NCBI GenBank assembly: GCA_037176845.1 | Contig: JAYKXP010000118.1 | Span: 1-64,000, forward strand | From: Paramarasmius palmivorus | Taxonomy: Eukaryota > Basidiomycota > Agaricomycetes > Agaricales > Marasmiaceae | Length of the DNA stretch: 64,000 bases | Direction: 5' to 3' | In this document: in pieces, positions 1 to 10,567 of the stretch | How positions within the stretch are numbered: position 1 is the first letter of the stretch | Layout of the letters: every line of letters starts with the position of its first letter | Position numbers and translations under genes: made by a program | Notes under the pieces: model-generated | Told to the model about the DNA's origin: nothing | What the model saw: the letters and a program-made list of their open reading frames with translations, nothing else | Database searches by the model: none

Positions 1-391
1 GGAGGGATACGCTTAATCCGCGTATTTTTCGGCCGATGCAGCGCATTTTTGATGAGAATTACTAAGTTCCACTCGGCTAGATGCTGATGATGGCAACTTA
101 GATTGTCAAAATGCTGCCTAAAAGGCTATCTTACACGATCTAGCTGAATACTCGATGTCAAGTGAGGACTTAGGATAATTTTCAAGGGTCACACAAGTGC
201 AGAAACAAGAACTACATTTTATTTTAGGTCCAAGTGACCTTTTGAATGTAAATTTTGTGCACTAGGGCACGAGTACAGCAGAGATATTTTTATAGTGCTT
301 CTCAGCACTCTAGACTACGATGCGATGCGATATGAATACGTATACAAAAACAAAACGTCCACGACGACGTTGACCAACCCCCACCAGCCAG

Positions 392-2672
392 CTAGTTGGC
401 GTCCTCGGCGTCCTCAGCAGGCTAGACGAGGGTTAGCATCGAGAAGAATAACACAAGAATAAAAACTTACAGCCTTGTCGACGGTAGAAGCCTTGGCAGC
501 GGCAGCAGAAGTTGATGCTTCAGCTGGTGCTTCGGACTCTGCGTCGGACGACTCGGCCTTGTCCTCGAGCGACATAGGAGGAACGACAGCTGTAAGAAAA
601 GAATATTCAGTATGAGCTAGACGATATCTAAAAGATATAGCTAGGACTTACTGGCGAGAATACTCTGGTCATCGAGAGCGACGACCTCTAGACGTCCATT
701 AACATACTTGACTTCGTAGTCGCGACAGTTGAACTGGTCGGTGGGCCAGCTCAGTGAAGCGATGAGGCAGTTGATATGGTCTTCGGTGTAGGAGAAGCCT
801 TCAGGGTCAGCCTTGCGAAGAATATGGATCAGGATGCGAGGGTCACGCGTAGCACGTCGAATCTGAGCAGCCAGGTCGTCTAGACGTTGGTCCGACTCTT
901 TGAGAGCAGCCACGGCAGTGTTGTGGACTTCGACGAGACGCTTTTGAGAGGCGATGATCTCTCGACGATGTTCCAACATGCTCAAGAGACCTAGATAAAG
1001 AATAGAATCAGAATAAAACCCAGAATAGAGAACAAGGTAGCTTACCTGCTTCACCTTGCAACCCTAGCTGAAAGAGGTTGTCATAGGACTCCACAATGGT
1101 AGCGATAGGCATGTCTAGAGAGCAACGTTGACGGCCTTGAGCACATTGATGGCACTTATGTGGACCGGTTCCAGTCGTATTGGGGGCGCAAGGGAGAGCC
1201 AAGGACGAACAACGCGAGCAATTGAACGTGGCGTTCGAAGGCTAATAAGAAAGCACTTGTATCAGTAAAATGGGCATGAGAAAATGACTTCTAGACACTT
1301 ACTCGAGTGAAGAGAGACGTTGCCATCGACACCTCTTTGTGAGTAAGTCCCATCTCGGGGTCGGAAGGGACATAGATCTTCCCTGGCATGTCTAGAAGAC
1401 GAAAGAATAAGAATCGAAAGGATGAGCAGAAGGCTAGACGACTTACTGATGCTGTCGTCGACGTAATGGGGCAGTTCTCGAAGGGATTTCTTCTTCTTGA
1501 CTGATACCGTGGTCGCTGATGACTTAGTGGAAGTAGTCTTCTTGGACGAAGCAGATGGTGCAGGCGCAACCTCTAGCTCATCCTAGACAAAGAATTAAAT
1601 AAGAAATAAGATAAGAATAAGGAGGAATGACATACGTTGTCGTCCTCGTCGTCTTCTTCTTCATCTTCCGACCCAGACTCAGACTCGTCATCATCCTGGG
1701 CGTTCACGACTTCTGGCTCCGGACTGGTGGATCCACCATCCGAGGTAACGATACGTCGACGCTTGGAGGAGGATTGGGTTTTGCTAGCGGGACCAAAAGG
1801 AGGAATGGGAGAGCTTTTGCGCTTCGTTGTCGAGACGTAAGTGATCTCTGGGAGAGACGCCTCAGACGCAGATCGAGCACGCTAGAGCAAGCTCAAGTCA
1901 GTGTCTAGAAGAAAGACTTAAGAATATAAACGTGAATTACCTTTTTCCCGGCACTTTTACTAGTGCTAGATTCCATTTTGAAGCCTGGTTCCAACTTAAT
2001 CTTGATGCTAGACGATCCGCCAGCTTTGGACGTCGACGCGGAAGAAGCGGCAGGAGCTTTCGGGGCGGAAAATGTGCGAATCGTGGGTCTAGGAGCAGAG
2101 AATGTTGAAGGAGAAGGATGTGCTGGGACGGGGACTTCATCGTTCATGTTCCACTCCTGAACCGAACAATGTTAGACTGCTAGAAAAGAATAAATAAGAA
2201 TATAAGGGCGTACCGTGAGGCCGTCTTTGAGGGCAGCGGCTAGACTGGTCTTGGTCCAAATTAGCTTGCGGTCGGCAGCTGTGAAGAGACCTTGGTCGTC
2301 CATGATGTGGCCCATGCGAGAGATAGTTGCCAAAACCTGGGAAGCTGGGTAATATTGCGGCATGTCGGTACCAATGTACGACTGTTGTAGAAGGCGCTAG
2401 AAACCAGGGCTACATTAGAAAGAAGAGAAGAACAAGAATATAAATATACTCACCAAAGCGGTGGAAGATGAACGAAAACAAACGAGAGCTTTGTCGACGT
2501 TTATGGAGTCGTCGTGATCAACGAAAAGCTGGTTGTACAAGCGTCGGAACTTGGACTGCAGCCGGCCAGCAGCTGTAACGATTTGCGTGAGACGTTGATG
2601 TTCCGCAGAGGTGACGGCGGCGGTTTTCTGGTCATCGGTTGGAGAACGATTGACTTGTTTTGTTCGCGCCAT
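392..2672 (-). CDS. Ten-exon nuclear-type protein with Zn2Cys6-like cluster and H3-like N-terminus
   Basis: About 590 residues in roughly ten exons; every junction restores frame with GT..AG introns of 50-60 bases. The start is the ATG at 2672, giving MARTKQVNRS, whose first six residues equal the histone H3 N-terminus. Residues about 200-290 are very acidic (EDEEEDDEDD) after a basic KRKS/KRRR stretch, which suggests nuclear location. A cysteine cluster follows: CSRCSSLALPC, ten-odd residues, then CHQCAQGRQRC. This is CX2CX6CX11CX2CX6C, the spacing of fungal Zn2Cys6 DNA-binding domains, but it lies mid-protein rather than near the start. A helical segment with coiled-coil character (EHRREIIASQKRL) follows, and the tail is Ala/Glu-rich, ending AEDAEDAN. 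Biological role unknown. Its introns carry the CTAG words of the surrounding block, so it probably belongs to the element. Confidence 0.75.
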
Positions 2673-4599
2673 GTAGTCGATTAGGGCAACGCGGCCGAAG
2701 AAAGAGTCAAGAGAGTCTGGAGGAATATACGGGGGGAAGTACGGGAACGTGTTGGCGTATAGGTGAAGGGGGAAGGGAGGAAAGGAATAAAAATTCTAAG
2801 TCCAACCACCCATAACCTATATAGACGACCGATCACATCCGCGTGGCGACTTCTTTAGGAATCGAAGCACATCGGACCCGGGCGCAGCAGATCCCCACTA
2901 TTCCCGATAAAGAAATAGGGCTTTGATCGCCGTGCGCAAGCAAGGCAATTGACTACCCAAAGAATATACCTTGAGAATAGAGCTAGTAGAGGTGCTTAAA
3001 GACGATTTAAGTACTGTACACCGGCTATACTCCGAATAGAAGATTGATTTCCTTATAAGGAACATCAATTGATCGCTAGTTGATGAAAATGTCGTCATCA
3101 TTGATGTCGAACGCTTTGATGCATGATTTGGATTTTTAGACTTAGTGCCCGCTCCGAAGAGAGACCTTACCAGAGACCGAGGACGGTCTAGATTTTTGGT
3201 TTGGGGGAGATGATATGGTCCAAAATATAAATCGCGTATCTAGACGAATATTCTTGCCTTCAACAAGTTTTAATACACTTGATAAGGGAAACAAGAGCAC
3301 TAGTGTGAGCCCGAGCAGCTAGTGAAAGCGGACTTAGGCTCTAACAAAGAGTAACTAGTTGTCTATACGCTTGTTCATGGATCGTATGATCAGGCTATGG
3401 TAGCTGGGGACTTAGCCATGCATGCTAGACGTGTCCGAAAACTGTAGGACTGTCTATACTAGAAAGACGGTTGTCGTGTCATCTATAGAAACGCTATGGA
3501 ATTGGCTATAGACTTCTTATGAGGCTATACAACTGATCTGGAAGAGTTGTTGCGACTAGAGACCTTGAATAATGTCTGCGACCAAGGGGATTCGAACTTG
3601 GCACAGAATAGACGCATAGGCGTAGAGACACATTGTTGACTGACCAGTCTAGACGCTGGCAGGATATGATGGAAAGAGGATCTTCCGCTCTAGGAGGAAG
3701 CGCGCGTGTTGCAGCTTGGATTAATCCGAAGCTCTCAGCATAGCTTAGTAAAATCGATGAGATCTGAAGCTAGACGGCCGAAGATCGACGTGATAAGCAA
3801 GCAAGGTTTTAGGGTTTTACGCTAGCCGCTTACTACAAGCGAGTTACTTGCCCAGGACATTTCGGACTCATCGCCGAAAGGTGTAGATCCGAAACCAACC
3901 AGAGAATTATATCTCAGAAGAGAGACCGTACCTTTCCCCTGGCTAGACGAAGTACTAGCTAGGAATGGTGATAGAATTACGCATTCTGGAACCTAGAAGA
4001 ATATAGAAGAATAGACTCTAAGGGAGGGACTCGAAGGGAAGATGTCTAGGCAGTTCCTGACGATATCCGATACCAAGGAGAGCCGTCTCCGCTCAACAGC
4101 TATGTACCATGTGGTCTAGCAAGAGTGAGTCAGCACAAGGAAGAAGGATAGTCCACCGAGCGATTTCCGACGTGGAGCTAGCCAAATATTTGGAACTGCT
4201 TTCAGGACCAAAATGCGAATAAACCCAGAATATGGACGAAAGATCGTCTAAAAGAATATTTCATTTCCTTCTTAAGTAGTTCTATACCTTGTATGGGCAG
4301 CGAGCCATCGGAATCATAGCTAGAAGTATGTATCTGTAGATTATGGGTAAATAGGACAGCTAGAGGGTATATAAGCTGGCCCATTTCGATACGAAAAGGC
4401 AAGCAAGTAGATCCCCCCACTGTCAGATAGCACAGAGCAATCAACGACTTTGGAACTTGACTTCAGAGAATATTTAAGAATATACCCCACCTGACACAGA
4501 GTCAGTGATTTGCTACTTGTATAGCTGTGATAAGCGTACAGTAGTCTCTTGAATAGAACGTACTGAGTTGCGTCTAGACGGGATTTGACTTGACCACCG
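2673..4599. other. Gene-free CTAG-rich stretch
   Basis: No exon chain could be built on either strand. The sequence is notable only for continued density of CTAGA words and scattered AGAATA runs like those in the introns of the neighbouring gene. It could be the untranslated leader or internal noncoding part of the element. A tRNA-like B-box occurs near 3589 but does not fold as a tRNA. Confidence 0.5.
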
Positions 4600-4785
4600 A
4601 GGTTTGGAGTACTAGGGACTCCCACCTAAGTTGAGGTACTGAGGACAGAGGGCCTCCTACCTAAGTTTGAGATATAGAGGACAGAGGGCCTCCTTATCTA
4701 TTGTAACTGAAGTATTGTGGACAGAGGGCCACCTTACTTATTGTTTTGGCACTGAGGACTGAGGGCCTCCCATTGCCATATATTG
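4600..4785. repeat. Degenerate tandem repeat, about five 34-41 bp units
   Basis: Repeated core GAGGACAGAGGGCCTCC appears with small changes at roughly 4640, 4677, 4718 and 4755, each followed by a TACCTAAG- or TTATCTATTG-like spacer, plus a weaker first copy near 4610. The copies have diverged, so this is an old array. Its place just inside the right edge of the CTAG-rich block would suit a leader or terminal-repeat region. Confidence 0.7.
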
Positions 4786-5086
4786 GTCATTGTTGAACTT
4801 GTTTGGAATCGATCCAGTTTGGATATTGAAGAGGCTAGCTGCACTTGGGCACTATCCTGTTGCATTTTGTTGATTTCTTTGTTCGTTGGATACGAATATA
4901 CACCTTATACCTTTCTCTATACCACGCACCTTTGTTGTTTGTTGGTCTAGATCGAGTACTAGAGTGTCTATAGCGATAATACATCGTTTCTTGATCTTAC
5001 TACCGTGCGGAACCTTTGCCAACGCCGAGCCATCCTCGCACAAAAGAGGTTGAGTTGTGTTTTGTTGTCTCTAGACGGCCTTACAC

Positions 5087-6242
5087 CAATTGAACCCATT
5101 CACCGATCTTCGTGGGATACGTTCTGAATTGGATTCAGTGCGCAAAGATGCGAAGTCTCTACTGTCTTCTGTTGAAGGACCGGCCTCGAGTACACGGAAG
5201 GAAGATCCTGAAAACGACGGAACCTCCGTCCACAAGGGGAAAGGACGGAGATTCAGCCCCCAGTTCATGGTGAGCACGGTCTCACAATCTAATGTTCCCA
5301 TCTGACTGTGACTTAGCATGTCTTCCGAGATCTGATGAACGAACTTTTGACCATTAGGGAAGACAAGGAGATAATAGATGTATACAGAAACGCGGACCTT
5401 GCAGTCTTACCAGAAGACGTCCATGACTTCGTTCGTTCCGATGGGGATGGACCGGACTTGAGGCGGGACCAATTTTTGCGTGTCTACTGGGACTCATTAA
5501 ACTCACTATGGAATCAAGAGCTATGCGAGCAGGTGGTAGACGCTTTTCTTGCTCAGTATCATGAATATGATACCGTAGCTGGAAGAGCCACCTGTAAACG
5601 TTATTTTAGGCAGCGTCTTCGCACATTGCACGAGATAATCAAACAATCTCAACCCCGCAATGGCGAGTCCTCGTTTGAAGATGCGGCGAGTCGACTCGAG
5701 AAACAAGCACTCTTGAAAAATCGACGTAATCGACAGAGAAGCCGGCGTGTTTCAGTAAGCTGCATAGATTGTGTAGCTGAATAGCCACTAACCTCATATA
5801 GCTTTGGAATAGACGAAACCAGACGGTCAAAGCTAGGATCGATTCAGCAGATGTAGAACAGAAGGAGACTTGGAACCAGATGGCGACTGTACTTGCCAAG
5901 CTTGGCCTTGATGGCATGAGCAGCGATGAAAGCGACGGAGAAGGTCAGACGAGAGTGCGTGTCAAGGCTTGGCGACACGACAATCTGACCGAAATTCTGC
6001 AATTGGTAGACGATGTACGGAAGTCCCAGACAACGGTTTACGGGAATGCCCTGCCGATGAACAAAGACAAGGTGCTAGTTCGTGTACGGTCGCCATCAAA
6101 TTGCTTGAGCCGTAGAGAAGCTGTATATGGCTTGCCAAGGAATTTTTACAATGCAGAATGGTCGCTTTTATTGACAAATGCCGAACGTAGACTACTGAGA
6201 GCGTCGCCAGACTTTGAACTCCCTTTGTCGAACGTACTGTAA
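5087..6242 (+). pseudogene. 5'-truncated Agaricomycete family gene, three exons remain
   Basis: Three exons join in phase 0: 5087-about 5269, then from 5317, then from about 5804 to the TAA at 6242. They encode about 345 residues. There is no ATG at the 5' end: open frame runs straight up to the edge of the CTAG-rich block. The C-terminal part has features I recognise from a widespread basidiomycete family of unknown function: an acidic GMSSDESDGE patch, WRHDNLTEIL, and GLPRNFYNAEW near the end. The middle has a coiled-coil-like SRLEKQALLKNRRNRQ segment. Inference: an insertion at about 5086 removed or displaced the first exon(s). It could still be expressed from a new promoter, but no start is visible. 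Confidence 0.6.
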
Positions 6243-6804
6243 CCCATTTCACCAACTGATTAACATATTTTACAAATTGCTATCGATATTAAGAAATTAT
6301 GTGTGCCATGGTCATTTGCTAGAACTAGAAGTTACTTACTATGTATGTACCGATTTCCCCAATAGCCGCCCTTGTACGCCTATGATACTCATTCTCACCG
6401 AGATTTGCATGGACACTACCCGACGACTTGAACAGATGAGCGTAGGCATTGAACCAACATTGAACTGACACATACATACGATGCTTTTCGTTGGCTAATG
6501 TCACTCAGTTGAAACTACTATAAATGACATCTGTCTCGCTACGTACTACACGAAACAAGTCCCTGTTGACGACTGGCTAGTAGTCCTCACCAAGGCACTA
6601 ATAAGTAGCTACGAGTCCCAGACTCTGCCCAGACTCCCAACATGATTGCGAAACCCTTGTTTCTGCCAAAAGAAACCACTGTCATCTATTGCATGCCAAG
6701 GTCAGTCAATATACGGGGAAACAGTAGCGATGCACTTGGTATATCGGAGAACTAGTGAGAACCAGATCGAACAAGTTCTCCATCTGTACACACCTTGCAA
6801 TTGG
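6243..6804. other. Intergenic, no gene seen
   Basis: Only short overlapping frames without splice support or recognisable motifs; nothing further seen. Confidence 0.5.
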
Positions 6805-7123
6805 TCATCGAGATCGTGAACGCTTCATGAGCCTTTCCCGACACTTCGAAGACATCCTATTCATTTTGGAACACGGATTTGGCACAATCTGTGCGATAAC
6901 TGACTTGAAATGGTGATGGTCACTGTCAGGAAGCAAGATGTTGCGACAGGGAAACACGTGAAAGAAAAGCGCATGGACCACCTCAACAGTGCCCATGGTG
7001 TCTTGGTTTCGTGGTATGTACATGCTTGTCGTCGCCACATACTACAGGCCGGTCAGGTCTAGCTTGTGAAAAATGTCATCGATAGTATCTCGGTAGTACT
7101 CGTCCCACGTTCCACAATGCCAT
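6805..7123 (-). pseudogene. Gene remnant with an in-frame stop
   Basis: A single minus-strand frame reads WHCGTWDEYYRDTIDDIF and onward to LDLTGL, then a TAG, then continues in the same frame as YVATTSMYIPRNQDTMGT, VVHALFFHVFPCRNILLP and so on for about 77 codons. The protein-like composition on both sides of one stop suggests a decayed exon. I do not recognise the family, no start or splice sites are evident, and a chance frame cannot be excluded. Confidence 0.3.
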
Positions 7124-7336
7124 AAGTATGTCATTTTGTTTATAAATTGACTATCTAGATTTACAGTGACACGCCTTTTATTGCACACTGGCCTCGCAGT
7201 GCGAATACTTAAAGAAATATACGGTTTGAATGGCGGGTGAAGATTGGGCTAATGCTGACTCGCCGAGCTGGCGGGTGCGCAAAACTGCAACTTCAGGGTC
7301 AGTACATTACATGATTTAAAAAGTATCTGCATTACC

Positions 7337-8180
7337 TTAGTGCGACCTCGGTGCGGGCATGCTGTAGGCCAGGCATGGATAGGCAGCAAGTCGGAACCGC
7401 TGGAATTCATTGTCGGAGAAGGACAGGCGCAGCTGGGTTGCTGGCGATGGTCTGGCGCCTTCCCTATAATAGGACTGAGGCCCGAAATAGACGACCCACT
7501 GGGCTAGTGTCTGTGAGATTCCCTGTCAAAATACTAGAACCGAGAGATGTATTTCTTATCGACATTACCTCTATGAGAACGCCATCGCTCGCAGGCACAA
7601 AGAGACTCGGAGCTGCCGTGCCAATTAGTCGTATCGCTATCCAAACGATATCTGACAAGTACTTTGAATGAGCAAAGCATCTCTTTGAAAAATTAGATTG
7701 CTTACTGCTTGCAATACACGGCCGGTTGAAGACAGTGACCTGAACGGAACGAAAGACGCCGCTATTTTGGGGGTCCAACATATAGCCTGCAGCAAATGCA
7801 TTGAAGACTAAAAAAGTGGAATCCGAGCCAGTTGGGGAGTGGTTGCTTGTGTATCGACTGCCGCGTTGATCGCCACGCAGTGACTCTTCACCCTGATAAG
7901 GTAATTCTTCATCGTCTTCGTCCGACCATACCTCATCGTCTTCATTCATCTCCAGCTCTTCGACCTCTGTATGCTGGAGGTTCTCGACTGCGTCCATAAA
8001 GAAGTCCTCTACCTCATCGGTACTCGAATGATGGTCAACATCAAGTTGGAGACGATGGTTGGAACTGCCGCTTGTGAGGGTAGTGAGAGGGGAAAGGGGC
8101 AGTGGTGATGCTAGGCGGGGCCTCTTGAACTGGGCAGGCTCGGGAGGCGCAGGTGTAGACGAAGACCTGGTGCGTTTCAT
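7337..8180 (-). CDS. Family X copy 1, hypothetical protein
   Basis: Three exons, about 245 residues. Exon 1 starts MKRTRSSSTPAPPEPAQFKR, a basic Pro/Ser-rich start resembling a nuclear localisation signal, then an acidic region (EELEMNEDDEVWSDEDDEE) and STFLVFNAFAAGYML. Exon 2 gives IVWIAIRLIGTAAPSLF and PASDGVLIE. Exon 3, after the acceptor GACAG, gives LAQWVV, LRLSFSDNEFQRFRLAAYP and ends PRSH. Copies 2 (15.3 kb) and 3 (36.4 kb) share the layout: a VP-x3-G-x-L exon end and a WVV...LRL.F...F.RF last exon. Function unknown; no family assigned. It stands head-to-head with the family Y gene at 8501, with about 320 bp between the starts. A TATA box lies 35 bp upstream. Confidence 0.7.
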
Positions 8181-8214
8181 GATGGATCTGTTGGACTGAA
8201 GACTCGACGCTCAG

Positions 8215-8222
8215 CTTTTATA
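8215..8222 (-). promoter_or_regulatory. TATA box of family X copy 1
   Basis: TATAAAAG on the minus strand, 35 bp before the ATG at 8180. Confidence 0.6.
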
Positions 8223-8383
8223 AGGAGATTCCGCAATGAGATAGGCTTGATACGAGTTGCTGACATCCAACAAGAGCTAGCGTGCTACGGGATGTAGCGA
8301 CATTGCTCTTCCTTCGTATGGTATGGTTGAGGCGTAGCGACATTGGATGCATCGCTATCTTTGTTCTTGCTGTTCTTAGGAGT

Positions 8384-8440
8384 GCTAGGAAGGGAAAGCT
8401 AGGAAGGGAAAGCTAGGAAGGGAAAGCAAGGAAGGGAAGC
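8384..8440. repeat. 14-bp tandem repeat in a divergent promoter
   Basis: Four near-perfect copies of CTAGGAAGGGAAAG lie between the head-to-head genes at 8180 (-) and 8501 (+). The purine-only strand bias resembles the GGAA/TTCC tracts upstream of other genes in the window (18.05, 27.57, 37.45 kb). Confidence 0.85.
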
Positions 8441-8453
8441 AGTCGTCGTCGGC

Positions 8454-8460
8454 TTATAAG
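8454..8460 (+). promoter_or_regulatory. TATA box of family Y copy 1
   Basis: TTATAAG about 41 bp before the ATG at 8501. Confidence 0.5.
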
Positions 8461-8500
8461 ACCTGCGAGTGCTATTACTACATACCTCTGGCTCCCAGAC

Positions 8501-9690
8501 ATGGCGTATCGACTTAACAAACCCCGTCCTCTCATCTCCAAGCAACTCATCGGCGAAGAAACTCCGGCTCCACCGAAACCTTTGATTTCCAGGCAAACAT
8601 TTTACACATCTAGCTTTTTGGAACGACGAAGACAGGAAAGAGTCGGAAAACCACTGTTTGAGGAAGAGGCGGCAGAGAGTGCCGTAACAACTGAGGAGCG
8701 TAGTTTTGATGGAGATTCGGAATACGAGGACTCGAACTCGGCCACTTCCGGATCAGGAGAGGTGAGAACGGACAAAGAGAACGGATATATATCATTATGT
8801 ACTGAACACCGCAAAGGATATTGATCCCAGAACTGTTGAACTCACCGTACGTCTAGTTATTATTTCGCGACAGCCACGCATCTCAAATCATCACTATTTC
8901 ATCGCAGTCATCTCGAGGTTCCACCCCCATTCCGGGCAATGATCATGCAGAGGTAACATTTTAGTTCCATCCCGCACTTTGTTGCATTGACAGTGTTAAA
9001 ATTGTAGCACACATCACGGTTCTTGTCTAGACGTCCGAAGACAAATAACCCAACGACAACTGTTGCCCATATGGATGGAAGTTTTGTATGATCTATCTAT
9101 CACCAATTTCACAGTAACGTCCAATAATGTTTTTCGCAGTATTCGCCTAGTTCTCGCGACTCTACTCCTCTCCATGAAGACAGCGATGAAACTTGTTCTG
9201 TGTCGGCTGGTCCACGAGCACGGAATCTTGCTACGGCTCTTTCGCTTCCTCAAGCAACCGGAGTCCCCATTCGGAAGCCACCTGGAGAGGCGGGTCACCC
9301 TAAGAACGGGGGATATTCTTTGGAGGCTACCCTCATCAACGTGCATCATTGGTCGAAGTCTGGATATGATGTGATCAATGTGCGTGTCGCGACTTTGTAT
9401 CTTGCAGATCTCCTGTTAATTGATTCTTCACAGAGCCAAACCAAAGGTTTGACGGCGGAGCTTCTCGACACCACAAAGAATTACAAGGATCAGGACCAGA
9501 AACTAAAGCAATCTGTCTGCAACTTTGTGCGTGTCGTGGTTTTTGCGAATAAGGTCGTGTCTAACATGATTGGGCACAGCTACTACAGGACTTTCCCTTC
9601 CTGGAAGACTATGTTGATTGCTGGCCTGTCCGTGACATGATGAAGGCGCATCTCAAACACAGAAAATCGCCAGGAAAGAAGAGGGTATAG
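8501..9690 (+). CDS. Family Y copy 1, hypothetical protein
   Basis: About 270 residues in six exons. The first exon begins MAYRLNKPRPLISKQLIGEE, low-complexity and charged. The conserved part starts in exon 4: LATALSLPQATGVPI, KNGGYSLEATL, VHHWSKSGYDVIN. Then an exon with QTKGLTAELLDTTKNYKDQD, and a last exon DFPFLEDYVDCWPVRDMMKA, ending in a basic HRKSPGKKRV tail. The same exon borders and words recur in copy 2 at 30.2 kb, which supports the splice model. The CWP-x-RDM ending resembles a motif I associate with basidiomycete orphan proteins, but I cannot assign a function. The N-terminal exons are less certain than the last three. Confidence 0.7.
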
Positions 9691-10567
9691 ATGCGACGTC
9701 AATATATTCACGTCCAGAGCTTCGTGACATAGTTGTCTCGATTCCCAGACATTCAGCACCGAAACTTACTTATGAGTACATCCTTCTTTGAATATTATTG
9801 GTGGCTCGATTGTGAAGAAACAAGCGGAGGCTTGCATAGACTGATTGTATACAATGAGATTCAAGTCGAACGTTCGCGCAGGTGAATTGGGACTGAGTGA
9901 GGCACAAATATTAAATAGAAACCACCGTCTACGATAAACTTCTTCAATGTAGTCTATTTAATGTGGGCAAACGACGTATTTGAAACGTGGAGACGCCCAT
10001 CGCTTTCTTCGGTAACATACTAGTGATCACCGTAAAGCGAGCCAATGATATGTGATGTTACGCTGAGAGCAATGTAGATTCTGTGGGTGTGTCACTGGCA
10101 GTAGGACACAAGCGCCTAACCGTATGAACTACTGAGCGCTTCACTGGCTTCACTCGTTGTCATCAACGGTCTTCATTCTACGCCTATTGACCTTGTCCAT
10201 GGTATATGACTCGATATACTGTGTGTCTGAATTCTATCCCTTGATTCTGGCCACTGACGACGCTTCCAGTTCCAGCTCAATAGCCTTCATCCACTTCCTT
10301 CTACTTGGATCGATGTACTTCGTATAAGCAGTGTCAGTGCTAGAATGAGACATGTCGTTGATTAATTTGTATGTCATTTTTATATTCAGCCAGCTTTAAA
10401 ACAGCGCTAATGGTACACAGAGTGCATTGCCAGCCGCACAGTGCAAACTCGGTTGTCTCGTTGAGCGTGATTAGTCCTGTCCCTTCCACCACTACCCGGA
10501 AATCGGCTTTAAATATTTAAATCTTGGTATGTTTGTCGATTGTCTAAGACTCTCGTATGACACTTAG
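9691..10567. other. Intergenic, no gene seen
   Basis: No coding chain, repeat or known RNA recognised in about 880 bp. Confidence 0.5.

Larger units (their letters stand above)
1..5086. mobile_element. Putative CTAG-rich inserted element, right end only
   Basis: The words CTAGA and CTAGAC occur dozens of times here, in coding, intron and intergenic sequence on both strands, and become rare right after about 5074. Many introns of the gene inside also end in TCTAG. The right edge reads CTCTAGACGGCCTTACA, giving a TGTAAGG start on the minus strand, and coding sequence of a truncated gene begins immediately beyond it. The block contains one minus-strand gene at 392-2672 and a long gene-free leader at 2673-5086 with degenerate repeats. 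Taken together this suggests a transposable element, perhaps LTR-type, inserted into a gene. The left end is outside the window, no reverse transcriptase or integrase is visible, and no terminal repeat was confirmed, so the class is open. Confidence 0.45.

Noticed and set aside
3560..3660. tRNA-like B-box (AGTTCGAATCCCC on the minus strand) with an A-box-like GTCAGTC upstream
   Set aside because: The T arm would need a ten-base loop and no acceptor stem pairs; at best a tRNA-derived relic.
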